A stretch of 64,000 nt of DNA, taken from positions 4,839,001 through 4,903,000 of the forward strand of contig NZ_CP132910.1 in assembly GCF_030846775.1 (NCBI RefSeq), written 5' to 3'. The notes below the pieces were generated by a model. It was not told where the DNA came from and searched no databases. It was given only the letters and a program-made list of their open reading frames with translations. Shown in pieces: positions 9,433 to 19,400 of the stretch. How positions within the stretch are numbered: the stretch's first letter is position 1; each line of letters begins with the position of its first letter. This stretch comes from Geothrix sp. 21YS21S-2. Lineage in GTDB: Bacteria > Acidobacteriota > Holophagae > Holophagales > Holophagaceae. Made by a program: the position numbers and the translations under genes.

Positions 9433-12400
9433 ATGGCCGAACGACGCATGGTTACCGTAGACGGTAACGAGGCGACAGCATCCGTTGCGCATCGCTTGAA
9501 TGAAGTGATCGCGATCTACCCCATCACCCCCTCTTCCAACATGGGCGAGTGGTCGGACGAGTGGAGCGCCGCGGGCAGGAAGAACATCTGGAACACGGTT
9601 CCCGCCGTGGTCGAGATGCAGTCCGAAGGCGGAGCCGCCGGCGCGGTGCACGGCGCCATGCAGGCCGGCGCCCTCACCACGAGCTTCACGGCCTCCCAGG
9701 GCCTCCTGCTCTTCATCCCCAACATGTACAAGATCGCGGGCGAGCTCACGCCGTTCGTGCTCCACGTGACGGCCCGCACCCTGGCCGCCCACGCCCTGTC
9801 CATCTTCGGCGACCACGCCGACGTCATGGCCTGCCGGCAGACCGGCTTCGCCATGCTGAGCTCCGACTCGGTCCAGCAGGCCCACGACTTCGCCCTGATC
9901 TCCCAGGCCGCCACCCTGAAGAGCCGCGTGCCCTTCGTGCACTTCTTCGACGGATTCCGCACCTCCCACGAGGTCTCCAAGATCGAGATGCTGAACGACG
10001 ACGATCTCCGGAGCATGGTCACCGACGGCATGGTCGAGGACTACCGCAGCCGCTGCCTCACCCCCGACAAGCCGGTGGTCCGCGGCACGGCCCAGAACCC
10101 CGACACCTTCTTCCAGGCCCGCGAGGCCTGCAACGGCTTCTACAACGCCACCCCCGCCATCGTGCAGCAGGAGATGGACGCCTTCGGCGCGCTGACCGGC
10201 CGCAAGTACCACCTCTTCGACTACTACGGCCACCCCGAGGCCGAGCGCGTCATGATCATCATGGGCTCCGGCGGCGACACCGCCACGGAATACGTGGACT
10301 GGGCGCTGGCCAAGGGCGAGAAGATCGGCGTCCTCCAGGTCCGGCTGTTCAGGCCCTTCTCCATCAAGGACTTCGTCCACGCGCTGCCCAAGACCGTCAA
10401 GACCATCGCCGTCCTGGACCGCTGCAAGGAACCCGGCGCCATCGGCGATCCCCTCTACCTGGACGTGGTCACCGCCCTGCGCGAAGCCGCCGACGAGGGC
10501 CTCACCCACTTCGCGACGGCCCCCAAGGTCGTGGGCGGCCGCTACGGCCTCTCCTCCAAGGAGTTCAATCCCGCCTGCATCAAGGCCGTCTATGACGAGC
10601 TGGCCAAGGCCAACCCCAAGAACCACTTCACCGTGGGCATCATCGACGACGTCACCATGAGCAGCCTGCCCATGGACCTGGACTTCGACATCGAGCCCGA
10701 GGGCGTCAAGCGCGCCATGTTCTACGGCCTGGGTTCCGACGGCACCGTGGGCGCCAACAAGAACTCCATCAAGATCATCGCCGAGGAGACCCCCAACTAC
10801 GGCCAGGGCTACTTCGTCTACGACTCCAAGAAGGCCGGCGCCATCACCATCAGCCACCTGCGCTTCGGCCCCAAGCCCATCCGCAGCGCCTACCTGATCC
10901 GCAAGGCCAACTTCATCGCCTGCCACAACACGTCCTTCCTGGACAAGTACGACATGCTCACCGCGGCCGAGCCCGGCGCGACCTTCCTGCTGAACACCCC
11001 GTTCAGCAAGGACGAGGTCTGGGACTCCCTGCCCAAGGAAGTCCAGACGGCCATCGTCAGCAAGAAGCTGAAGTTCTACGTCATCGACGCCTTCGAGGTG
11101 GCCAAGGCCACGGGCATGGGCGTGCGCATCAACACCATCATGCAGACCTGCTTCTTCGCCATCTCCGGCGTGCTGCCCCGCGAGGAGGCCATCGCCCAGA
11201 TCAAGAAGGCCATCAAGAAGACCTACGGCAAGAAGGGCGAGGCCGTGGTCAAGAAGAACTTCGAGGCCGTGGACACCACCCTGGTCAACCTGCACCAGGT
11301 CAACGTCCCCGCCGAAGTCTCCGCCATCCGCGTCATGCCCCCCACCGTCAGCGCCGAGGCTCCGGACTTCGTCCAGCGCGTCACGGCCATCATGATGCAG
11401 GGCAACGGCGACCTGCTCCCGGTTTCCGCCTTCCCCGTGGACGGCACCTGGCCCTCCGGCACCACCAAGTGGGAAAAGCGCAACATCGCCCTGGACATCC
11501 CCGTGTGGGACGAGAAGATCTGCATCCAGTGCAACAAGTGCGCGCTGATCTGCCCCCACGCCGCCATCCGCCCCAAGGTCTACGAGCCCAGCTGCCTCTC
11601 GGGCGCGCCTGAGACCTTCAAGTCGGTGGACTACAAGGGCGCGGACTTCAAGGGCTCCAAGTACACCATCCAGGTGGCCCCCGAGGACTGCACCGGCTGC
11701 GGCATCTGCGTCGCGGTCTGCCCCGCCAAGGACAAGAGCAATCCCAAGCACAAGGCCATCGACATGACCCCGCAGGTTCCCCTGCGCGAGGCCGAGGCCG
11801 CTAACTTCAAGTTCTTCCTCGACCTGCCCGAGCCCGACCGCACCAACCTGAAGTACGACGTCAAGGGCAGCCAGTTCATGGAGCCCCTGTTCGAGTTCAG
11901 CGGCGCCTGCGCCGGCTGCGGCGAGACGCCCTACATCAAGCTCATGACCCAGATGTTCGGCGACCGCGCCATGATTGCCAACGCCACGGGCTGCTCCTCC
12001 ATCTACGGCGGCAACCTGCCCACCACGCCCTACACCGTCAACAAGGACGGCCGCGGTCCCGCCTGGGCCAACAGCCTGTTCGAGGACAACGCGGAGTTCG
12101 GCCTGGGCTACCGCCTGGCCCTGGACAAGCACAACCAGCAGGCCCTCGAGATGCTCCACCGCCTCGCCGGCTCCATCGGCGACGAGCTGGTGGCCGGCAT
12201 CGTGGCCGCCGACATGTCCACCGAGGCCGGCATCAAGGCCCAGCGCGAGCGGGTCGCCATCCTCAAGGACAAGCTGGCCTCCATCGCCACGCCCGAAGCC
12301 AAGCGCCTCGCCATCCTGGCCGACTACCTGGTCAAGAAGGCGGTCTGGATCGTGGGCGGCGACGGCTGGGCGTATGACATCGGCTACGGCGGTCTCGACC

Positions 12401-13005
12401 ACGTGCTGGCCTCCGGCCGCAACGTCAACATCCTGGTGCTCGACACCGAGGTGTACTCCAACACCGGCGGCCAGGCCTCCAAGTCCACCCCCATCGGCGC
12501 TTCCGCGAAGTTCGCCATGGCCGGCAAGTCCCTCCCCAAGAAGGACCTGGGCATGATCGCCATGAGCTACGGCAACGTCTACGTGGCCAAGGTGGCCATG
12601 GGCGCCAAGGACATGCAGGTCGCCAAGGCCTTCGTCGAGGCCGAGAGCTACGATGGTCCGTCCCTGATCATCGCCTACAGCCACTGCATCGCCCACGGGT
12701 TCGACCTGGTCCAGGGCTGCGAGCAGCAGAAGCTGGCCGTGGACTCCGGCCACTGGCCGCTGTTCCGCTTCGACCCCCGGCGCGTCGCCGAGGGCCAGGG
12801 CCCGCTCCAGATGGACAGCCCGGCCCCCAAGATCGACCTGGCCACCTACATCCTGAACGAGACCCGCTTCCGCATGGTCCAGCAGCAGAACCCCGAGCAC
12901 TTCAAGCACCTGCTCGCCATGGCCCAGCGCGAAGTCACCAACCGCTATGCCACGTATGAGAACCTCGCCAACCTGACCATGCCGGTCAAGACGGTGGTGG
13001 ACTAG
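9433..13005 (+). CDS. nifJ: Pyruvate:ferredoxin (flavodoxin) oxidoreductase
   Basis: Single-chain PFOR, 1190 residues, catalysing pyruvate + CoA to acetyl-CoA + CO2 with reduction of ferredoxin; central to anaerobic carbon metabolism. The N-terminal pyrimidine-binding domain starts with AIYPITPSSNMGEW. Two 4Fe-4S clusters follow: CIQCNKCALICPHAAI at about residue 697 and CTGCGICVAVCPAK at about residue 753. The C-terminal TPP domain has the cluster-ligand motif CAGCGETPY near 824 and GDGWAYDIGYGGLDHVLASG near residue 976, with EVYSNTGGQASKSTP. All cluster cysteines are intact. The ATG at 9433 has a very strong AGGAGGAAGG site. Next gene downstream is a dihydroorotate-dehydrogenase-like gene, separated by a long hairpin. 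Confidence 0.98.
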   Translation: MAERRMVTVDGNEATASVAHRLNEVIAIYPITPSSNMGEWSDEWSAAGRKNIWNTVPAVVEMQSEGGAAGAVHGAMQAGALTTSFTASQGLLLFIPNMYKIAGELTPFVLHVTARTLAAHALSIFGDHADVMACRQTGFAMLSSDSVQQAHDFALISQAATLKSRVPFVHFFDGFRTSHEVSKIEMLNDDDLRSMVTDGMVEDYRSRCLTPDKPVVRGTAQNPDTFFQAREACNGFYNATPAIVQQEMDAFGALTGRKYHLFDYYGHPEAERVMIIMGSGGDTATEYVDWALAKGEKIGVLQVRLFRPFSIKDFVHALPKTVKTIAVLDRCKEPGAIGDPLYLDVVTALREAADEGLTHFATAPKVVGGRYGLSSKEFNPACIKAVYDELAKANPKNHFTVGIIDDVTMSSLPMDLDFDIEPEGVKRAMFYGLGSDGTVGANKNSIKIIAEETPNYGQGYFVYDSKKAGAITISHLRFGPKPIRSAYLIRKANFIACHNTSFLDKYDMLTAAEPGATFLLNTPFSKDEVWDSLPKEVQTAIVSKKLKFYVIDAFEVAKATGMGVRINTIMQTCFFAISGVLPREEAIAQIKKAIKKTYGKKGEAVVKKNFEAVDTTLVNLHQVNVPAEVSAIRVMPPTVSAEAPDFVQRVTAIMMQGNGDLLPVSAFPVDGTWPSGTTKWEKRNIALDIPVWDEKICIQCNKCALICPHAAIRPKVYEPSCLSGAPETFKSVDYKGADFKGSKYTIQVAPEDCTGCGICVAVCPAKDKSNPKHKAIDMTPQVPLREAEAANFKFFLDLPEPDRTNLKYDVKGSQFMEPLFEFSGACAGCGETPYIKLMTQMFGDRAMIANATGCSSIYGGNLPTTPYTVNKDGRGPAWANSLFEDNAEFGLGYRLALDKHNQQALEMLHRLAGSIGDELVAGIVAADMSTEAGIKAQRERVAILKDKLASIATPEAKRLAILADYLVKKAVWIVGGDGWAYDIGYGGLDHVLASGRNVNILVLDTEVYSNTGGQASKSTPIGASAKFAMAGKSLPKKDLGMIAMSYGNVYVAKVAMGAKDMQVAKAFVEAESYDGPSLIIAYSHCIAHGFDLVQGCEQQKLAVDSGHWPLFRFDPRRVAEGQGPLQMDSPAPKIDLATYILNETRFRMVQQQNPEHFKHLLAMAQREVTNRYATYENLANLTMPVKTVVD

Positions 13006-13015
13006 AACCTGGTTG

Positions 13016-13073
13016 CACCGGCCGTCCCCGGCCGTCACCGATTATTTCCGGTGACGGCCCTGGACGGCCGGTG
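13016..13073 (+). terminator. 25-bp hairpin between nifJ and the next gene
   Basis: Arms 13016-13040 and 13049-13073 pair over 25 positions with two mismatches, around an AT-rich 8-nt loop (ATTATTTC). There is no T-run, so it is not a classical intrinsic terminator; it may stabilise the nifJ mRNA end or pause polymerase. A TAATCT box (13077-13082) directly after it could start transcription of the downstream gene. Confidence 0.6.
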
Positions 13074-13109
13074 ATCTAATCTGAAGCACGTTTCTTCTCG
13101 AGGTTCGGC

Positions 13110-14102
13110 ATGAACATGAAGACCACCTACCTTGGCTTGCAGCTGGACCACCCCATCATGGCCGGCGCGTCCCCCCTCGGGGCGGACCTGGACGCCGTGC
13201 GGAGGCTGGAGGACGCCGGCGCCGCCGCGATCACGCTGCCCTCGCTGTTCGAGGAGCAGATCACCCGCGAGGAGTCCGGCACCCTCTACGACCTGGACGG
13301 CCACGCGAACTCCTTCGCGGAGGCCACCTCCTACTTCCCCAGCGTCGACGAGATGACCCTGGGCCCCGAGAGCTACCTCAACCAGCTCCGGCGCGTCAAG
13401 GCGGCCGTGAAGGTCCCCGTCATCGGCTCGCTGAACGGCATCACCAACTCCGGCTGGCTGGACTACGCCCGCAAGATGGAGCAGGCCGGCGCCGACGCCC
13501 TCGAGCTCAACATCTACTACCTCGCCACCAACCCCTTCGAGACCGCCGACATGGTCGAGAAGCGCACGCTCGAGATCGTCCGCACCGTCAAGAGCAGCGT
13601 GAAGATCCCCGTGGCCGTCAAGCTCTCGCCCTTCTTCTCCAGCCTGGCCCACTTCGCCAAGGTGCTGGAAGGGACCGGCGTCGACGCCCTGGTGCTCTTC
13701 AACCGCTTCTACCAGCCCGACCTGGACATCGAGAACCTGGAGGTCGTCCCCGCCCTGCAGCTCTCCTCCAGTTCCACGCTGCGCATGCGCCTGCGCTGGC
13801 TGGCCCTGCTCTACAGCCACATCAGCATGCCCATGGCCGTCACCGGCGGCGTGCACACCGCGGAAGACGCCGTGAAGGCCACCATGGCCGGCGCGACGGG
13901 CATCCAGATGGTCTCGGCCACCCTCAAGCACGGCCCCGAGCGCATCACGGAAGTCCGCGACGGCCTCGCCGCGTGGATGGAAGAGCACGAGTACGAGTCC
14001 CTGGAGCAGATGCGGGGATCGCTGAGCCTCATGAAGTGCCCCAACCCCCAGGCTTTCGAACGCGCCAACTACATGCGCGTGCTGGCGGGCTGGAAGGCCT
14101 AG
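13110..14102 (+). CDS. Dihydroorotate-dehydrogenase-like FMN protein
   Basis: 330 residues, a TIM-barrel flavoprotein of the dihydroorotate dehydrogenase superfamily. The N terminus YLGLQLDHPIMAGASPLGADLDAVRRL and the strands VPVIGSLNGITNSGW, ADALELNIYYLATNPF and IPVAVKLSPFFSSL match the FMN-binding barrel. The C-terminal segment with MPMAVTGGVHTAEDAVKATMAG is the phosphate-binding part. The central substrate loop lacks the usual catalytic cysteine or serine motif as far as I can see, so a true pyrimidine-pathway role is doubtful. Genes of this type are often found next to pyruvate:ferredoxin oxidoreductase in anaerobes, as here, which suggests a ferredoxin- or PFOR-linked redox job. That is inference. 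Confidence 0.8.
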   Translation: MNMKTTYLGLQLDHPIMAGASPLGADLDAVRRLEDAGAAAITLPSLFEEQITREESGTLYDLDGHANSFAEATSYFPSVDEMTLGPESYLNQLRRVKAAVKVPVIGSLNGITNSGWLDYARKMEQAGADALELNIYYLATNPFETADMVEKRTLEIVRTVKSSVKIPVAVKLSPFFSSLAHFAKVLEGTGVDALVLFNRFYQPDLDIENLEVVPALQLSSSSTLRMRLRWLALLYSHISMPMAVTGGVHTAEDAVKATMAGATGIQMVSATLKHGPERITEVRDGLAAWMEEHEYESLEQMRGSLSLMKCPNPQAFERANYMRVLAGWKA

Positions 14103-14116
14103 CCTTCACCCGGAAC

Positions 14117-14149
14117 AGGAAAAGGGCCGGCATCGCCGGCCCTTTTCCT
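14117..14149. terminator. Bidirectional intrinsic terminator
   Basis: A perfect 15-bp inverted repeat, AGGAAAAGGGCCGGC / GCCGGCCCTTTTCCT around ATC. The GC stem is flanked by A4 and T4 runs, so it can work on both strands. It lies exactly between the convergent dihydroorotate-dehydrogenase-like and nitroreductase genes. Confidence 0.9.
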
Positions 14150-14161
14150 TTGCCTGGATTG

Positions 14162-14671
14162 CTACCACTTGTTCAGGTGGATCAGTTCCGGGCGGTACCT
14201 GTCCTCCGATTCGGGGGATTCCGCGGGATGGCCGATGGGGATCAGCGCGAAGGGGATCACCACCTCGGGCAGGTCGATGAGCTTGCGCAGGGGCTCGATG
14301 CGGTCCTCGCGGGGATGGACGCCCACCCACACGGCGCCCAGGCCCTTGGCATGGGCGGCCAGGAGCAGGTTCTGGGTGGCGGCGGCGCAGTCCTGGACCC
14401 ACATGCCGGGGTGCTTCTCCTGGCGGGGGTCGCCGCAGACCAGCACCGAGACGGGGGACTCGCTGAGCATGCCGGCGTAGGGGTGGAAGTCGGGGATCTT
14501 GTCCAGGATCTCCCGGTCCGTGATGATCAGGAAATGCCAGGGCTGTTCGTTGCCGGCGCTGGGAGCGTGCATGGCCGCCCGGATCAGTTCCCGCACGATG
14601 TCCAGGCTCACGGGCCGGGGCGTGAAGGCGCGGATGCTGCGTCGGGTGTTGAGGGCTTCTAAGGCGTCCAT
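14162..14671 (-). CDS. Nitroreductase family protein
   Basis: 169 residues, the short form of the FMN-dependent nitroreductase fold. N-terminal FMN-binding motif RRSIRAFTPRPV, then AAMHAPSAGNEQPWHFLI (phosphate and isoalloxazine contacts) and the C-terminal GLGAVWVGVHPRED. Such enzymes reduce nitro compounds, quinones or flavins with NAD(P)H; the physiological substrate cannot be told from sequence. A TATGAT -10-like box lies at 14701-14706 (minus strand), 30 bp before the start codon at 14671, which has a CTGGAG site. It is convergent with the dihydroorotate-dehydrogenase-like gene and follows the chemoreceptor gene in direction of transcription (54-bp gap). Confidence 0.9.
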   Translation of the reverse strand: MDALEALNTRRSIRAFTPRPVSLDIVRELIRAAMHAPSAGNEQPWHFLIITDREILDKIPDFHPYAGMLSESPVSVLVCGDPRQEKHPGMWVQDCAAATQNLLLAAHAKGLGAVWVGVHPREDRIEPLRKLIDLPEVVIPFALIPIGHPAESPESEDRYRPELIHLNKW

Positions 14672-14725
14672 CAGAACTCCAGAGGTGGGGAGGGAAGACC
14701 ATCATACGCCTCCGGCCCGGGATTT

Positions 14726-16345
14726 TCAGTCGATCTTGAAGCTCGCGATGGCCTCGGCCACCTCGTCGGCGACCTTGGCCAGGAATTCCGCGGTGCGGTT
14801 CACCTCCTCCACGGTCTGGGCCAGCTCGAGGGACGCGGCGGCGCTGCGCTCCGTGGCCCGGGCCGCCTCCTCCACCTGGCGGGCTACGTCGTCGGAGGCC
14901 CGCCCCTGCTCCTCGGTGGCCATGCCGATCTCCCGGCCCACGGAGGCGACGGCCTGGATGCTCTCCCGAAGGGACCGGAGCGTGGCTTCGGTGCGCTCCA
15001 CCGTGTTGACGCCGCGGGCCATGGCCTCCTCGGCCTGCCCGATGAGGCCGGCGATCTCCCGGGCCGCGCTGGCGCTGTGCTCGGCGAGCTTGCGCACCTC
15101 CTCGGCCACCACGGAGAACCCCCGGCCGTGGGCGCCGGCCTTGGCGGCCTCGATGGCCGCGTTCAGGGACAGGAGGTTGGTCTGGCGGGCCAGGTCCTGG
15201 ATGACCCGGACGGCCTGGACCATCTGCTGATTCGACTGGCGGATGGCCGCCATGGCCTCCCCGGTCTCCCGGCCCTGGGCCACCCCCTCCTCCACGGCCG
15301 CCACCATGGCGTCCGTGGCCTGGGCGTTGACCTGGACGTTCCGGGCCACCTGGTGGACGGAGGCGGCGAACTCCATGACCGCGGCGGAGGTGCGCTCCCC
15401 CGTGAGGCGCTGGGTCTCGGCGAACTGCGCGATCTCCCCGGAGGCACGGGCCATCTCCCCCGCCGTGGCCGACAGTTCGGTGGAGCCCGAGGCGACCCGG
15501 GCGCTGGTCTCCCGCAGGCCCCCGAAGTGCTGCTGGAAGAGCCGGACTAGGCCGTTGAAGTCCGCGGCCATGGTCCCGAACTCGTCCCTGCCCGACACCA
15601 GCACTCCCGAGCGGAAATCGTTGCCGGCCATGCGCCGGATGCCCTCGGAAACGTCCTTCAGGGGGCCGGTGATCTGGCGCACGTGGGTCCGGACGAGGCC
15701 CAGGGCCAGCGCCACGCCCGCGATCAGGAGGACCACCTGCACGGTGAGGATGGCGGAACTCAGGCGCTTCATGTCCGCGGTGCTGCGGGCGCGCACCTCC
15801 TCGCCATCGGCGATGATCGACCGGGCCAGCTCGCCCAGGGCCGCGCCCATGGGGCGGTCGATGCCCCGCAGGGACTGGTCCACGGTGCGGTAGGACCCGG
15901 GCACCGCCGGCTGGAACCTTGCGAGGCCGGCCCGGTAGGCCTCGCCCAGGCGCGCGTGCTCCTTCAGGGACCTCGCGGCCAGGGCGGGGTCCAGGCCGAG
16001 GGGGGGGAGGAGCCCCTCCAGGCGGGTGAGGCTGGCCCGGACCTCGGCCTCCTGTTTCTCGAAGTTGCCCCGGTACCGGGCCAGCAGCTCGGGATCGTGG
16101 CCCCGCAGGAGGATGTCCTTGAACTCCTGGACCTGGCCCTTGAACTGCGCCTGGGCGTCCCGGGCCAGATCCCCGGCCAGGGTGGCGCGGGAGGTGGCCG
16201 CCAGGGCGTTCCCGGACTGGGTCACGACGCGGTTGAGCGCGAGGAAGCCCGAGAGCCAGAGGCCGATGCCCATGGCGAGGAGGGTGGCCACCAGGACCTG
16301 GAGCTTGGCCTTGACCTTGAGGTTCCGCAGAACGCCTGAAGCCAT
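14726..16345 (-). CDS. Methyl-accepting chemotaxis protein
   Basis: 539 residues. One transmembrane segment near residues 15-38, a helical periplasmic domain of about 150 residues (four-helix-bundle type), a second membrane segment near 195-212 ([20 protein letters not shown]), a HAMP region, and a cytoplasmic signalling domain. The hairpin tip reads [36 protein letters not shown] in overlapping pieces and is fully conserved. No CheR-docking pentapeptide is seen at the C terminus. The start at 16345 follows GGGAGGCGAC. The ligand is unknown. It is divergent from the giant HD/NadD-like gene. No cytoplasmic che genes are in the window. Confidence 0.95.
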   Translation of the reverse strand: MASGVLRNLKVKAKLQVLVATLLAMGIGLWLSGFLALNRVVTQSGNALAATSRATLAGDLARDAQAQFKGQVQEFKDILLRGHDPELLARYRGNFEKQEAEVRASLTRLEGLLPPLGLDPALAARSLKEHARLGEAYRAGLARFQPAVPGSYRTVDQSLRGIDRPMGAALGELARSIIADGEEVRARSTADMKRLSSAILTVQVVLLIAGVALALGLVRTHVRQITGPLKDVSEGIRRMAGNDFRSGVLVSGRDEFGTMAADFNGLVRLFQQHFGGLRETSARVASGSTELSATAGEMARASGEIAQFAETQRLTGERTSAAVMEFAASVHQVARNVQVNAQATDAMVAAVEEGVAQGRETGEAMAAIRQSNQQMVQAVRVIQDLARQTNLLSLNAAIEAAKAGAHGRGFSVVAEEVRKLAEHSASAAREIAGLIGQAEEAMARGVNTVERTEATLRSLRESIQAVASVGREIGMATEEQGRASDDVARQVEEAARATERSAAASLELAQTVEEVNRTAEFLAKVADEVAEAIASFKID

Positions 16346-16387
16346 GTCGCCTCCCGGATGAACCCTGGGGGTCGGATCCCGCTGAAG

Positions 16388-16393
16388 AGTATA
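16388..16393 (-). promoter_or_regulatory. TATACT -10 box for the chemoreceptor gene
   Basis: TATACT on the minus strand, about 42 bp before the chemoreceptor start codon. No good -35 partner is visible at 17 bp. Confidence 0.4.
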
Positions 16394-16424
16394 GGTGCGC
16401 CCCCCGCGGCTTGCCCGGGAATGC

Positions 16425-16453
16425 TTGACAAGGGCCCCTCCGGAGGTTCGAAT
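16425..16453 (+). promoter_or_regulatory. Sigma-70-type promoter of the giant fusion gene
   Basis: A perfect TTGACA (16425-16430), a 17-bp spacer and TCGAAT (16448-16453, four of six consensus bases). The predicted start near 16460 leaves a short leader before the GTG at 16485. Confidence 0.6.
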
Positions 16454-16484
16454 TAGCCTCTGATCAGAAACCTGGGGGGGTCGG

Positions 16485-19400
16485 GTGTTCGATGCTGTCC
16501 TCTTGCGTCACGGCTGGACCGTGGCCCCCGCGTCCCTCGCACGGGCCGGGGCCGCGGAGGCGCCTCTGGACGAGGCCCTGAGGCTGGCCCTGGAGATCGC
16601 CCGGGAGGACGTGCCCGAGACCCTGGACGCCTGGCGCGAGGCCATGCAGGCCGAGGCCCGCCGGAGGCTCTACCCCCAGCGCTTCGGCACGGGCGAGGGC
16701 CGGATCCTGGGCGTGGCGGACGCGTTCTTCCCGCTGGCCGACGCGGCCCGGCTCCGGCTGCCGGCGCCGTCCAGCCTCTCCGCGCGGCTGCCCTTCCAGG
16801 CCCTGGCGGAAGCCGAACAGGCCCCGTGGCCTTCCGGGGAGCAGTACCGGCGGCTCCTGGGTCACCTGGAAGAGGAGGGGTTCCTGGTGGCCATGGCCAT
16901 GGCCCAGTTCTGGCGGGGCTTCTCCATCCAGGACCACGTGCTGGGCGTCACCGGCCTGGCCCTGTGGATCGGGCGGCAGCTGGCGAAGTCCATCCCCGTG
17001 GACCTGCCCCTCCTGCACGGCGGCGCCATCGGCCACGACGTGGGCAAGTTCGGCTGCGTGGGCGACGAGGCCAAGCGCATCCCGCGCCTCCACTACTACT
17101 ACACCCACCAGTACTACGCCTCCCGGGACCTGGGCGGCCTGGGCCACATCGCCACCAACCACTCCTGCTGGGACCTGGAGCTCATCCGCCTGCCCATCGA
17201 GACCCAGGTGCTCATCTACTGCGACTTCAGGGTCAAGGACGTCAAGGGGCCGGACGGGAAATGGCGCATGGAGGTCATCTCCCTCAAGGAGGCCTTCGAC
17301 ACCATCCTGGACAAGCTCGAGGACGTGGACGCGGAAAAGCGCCTGCGCTACCAGGCCGTGTACCGCAAGCTCCGCGACATGGAGGACTACGCCCTGAGCC
17401 TGGGCGTGGAACTGGACCCCCCGGGGTTCGAGGTGTCCCGGCGCCGCCGGCCCTGGCTCCCCCCCGGCCTGGACATCGTCGCCCTCATGGCGGGGAATCA
17501 GCGCCCCGACACCGTGGCCCTGGCCGCCGGCGGCCAGGTGCCGTCCACCGCGCGGCTCGTGGCCACGGCCCACAACATCGGCGTGATGGAGCGGCTGCGC
17601 GATCTCCCGGCCCTGCGCCGGCTCCTGGAGGAGGCCCGGAGCTTCAACGGCTGGCGGGACCTGCGCACGTACGTGGGCATCGTGGGCGACTACGCCCCGG
17701 CCTTCTCCGAGGAGCAGAAGGCCCTGGCCCTGGACTTCTTCCGGGAGCTGCTCAGCCACCCCGACGACGACATCCGCTACCAGGCCGCGTGCCGCATGGC
17801 CGACCTCCTCGCCCTCGGGGAGGTGGAGTGGCGCAAGGACCTGCCCGTGGGCGCCGCCCTGGAGGAGCGCCCCTGGGTGATGCCCCACGTGATCGCCGTG
17901 CTGGACCTGCTGGACCTGGCCCCGAAGGAGGCCGCCGAGGACATGGGCCCCGAGGAGCAGATCCTCTACGGCGTCCCCATCTTCCTTCGCCGGTTCTTCA
18001 GCCGCGCCAATCCGAAGCTGGCCGCGGAGGCCCTGCCCCAGGTGGTGGAGCGCCTCCTGGGCCGGGCCGCGGACCGCCGTCCCCTGTCGGCGCTGTACAC
18101 CTGCGAATCCTTCGAGCTGCTGGCCCGGGAGATGGACCCCGCGGGCCGCCTGAGGCTCCCCAAGCTCATCCGCACCTGGGGCTTCCACGAGGTGGCCAAC
18201 GTGCGCCTCATGGCGTGGCGCGTGCTCCACGTGCTGGCGAACTTCGGCCAGCAGGAGCCCGCCCTCCTGGAGGAGGTGGGGCACTGCGTGGACGCCCTGG
18301 GCGCCTACGCGAGACCCACGGCCACCGTGGCCGAGCTCTTCCTGCTGGAGCGCTGCGCGGCCCTGTCGGGGCGCGCTGTCCTGGCCGACCGCTGCCGGGA
18401 GATGCGCGGCAAGGGCCGCAGCCCCATCCGCGAGGTGATGCTGCGCAACCTCAAGGGCCAGACCGGCTGGGTGGAGAAGAAGGTCGCCTGCGACTTCCTG
18501 GTCTCCCTGGTGTCGGGCCCGGACTTCGACTCCCGGCTCGTGGGCGAGGTGGGCTTCCACCTGGCCAACCTGCTCAAGGTGAGCCGCGTGGAGGGCACCC
18601 GCTTCCACGCCGGGCGCTGCCTGGTGGGCCTCATCCCGCTGCTCACCGACACCCAGCGCAACGACCTCGCCATCGAGCTGCTGCGCTCCCTCCAGCTGGA
18701 CGGGGAAGGGGTGACGCGGTACCTCCCCCGGTTCCTGGGCCCGCTCCTGGCGAGCCTCCCCGCCCAGGAGCTGGACGAGCTCCTGGACGACATGGCCCTG
18801 GACGCGCGCAGGGGAGCGGAGGGCCTCCAGCAGCTCCTGGTCCAGGCCTCGACCTGGCTCATCCTGGCCCTGCCCCTGGAAGCGATGGGCCGCATCCTCC
18901 GCCTGGCGGGGCTCCTCCTGGGGGCCCTGGCCGACAGCCGGGTCTCGGTGGCCCACGAAGGCTACGCCCACGTGGCGGTGCTCCTGGACTGGCTGCGCGA
19001 GGCGCCCGATCCCCGCCTGGCCCCCATCCTCGCCCACGTCACCAAGAAGGTGCTGACCCTGGTCAAGCACCTCCCGGGGGAGCGGGCCCGGTTCTTCCTG
19101 GCCGCGGAGGCCCTGTCGAGCCTGGACAAGGCCCTTGCGGCCTGTCCCGTGGCCTTTCCCCGCGCCCCCCGGGTGGGCTTCCTGCCGGGGACCTTCGACC
19201 CCTTCACCTCCGCCCACGGGGAGATGGTGCACAAGGCGCTGGCCCATTGCGAGGAGGTGTTCGTCCAGGTGGACGACTTCTCCTGGCGCAAGCACGCCCA
19301 GCCCCGGTACGTCCGGGACGAGCTCGCCTGGATGGCCCTGTCGACCATCCCCGGGGCCTACATCTTCCCCTTCGATCCGCCCGTGAACATCGCCAACACG

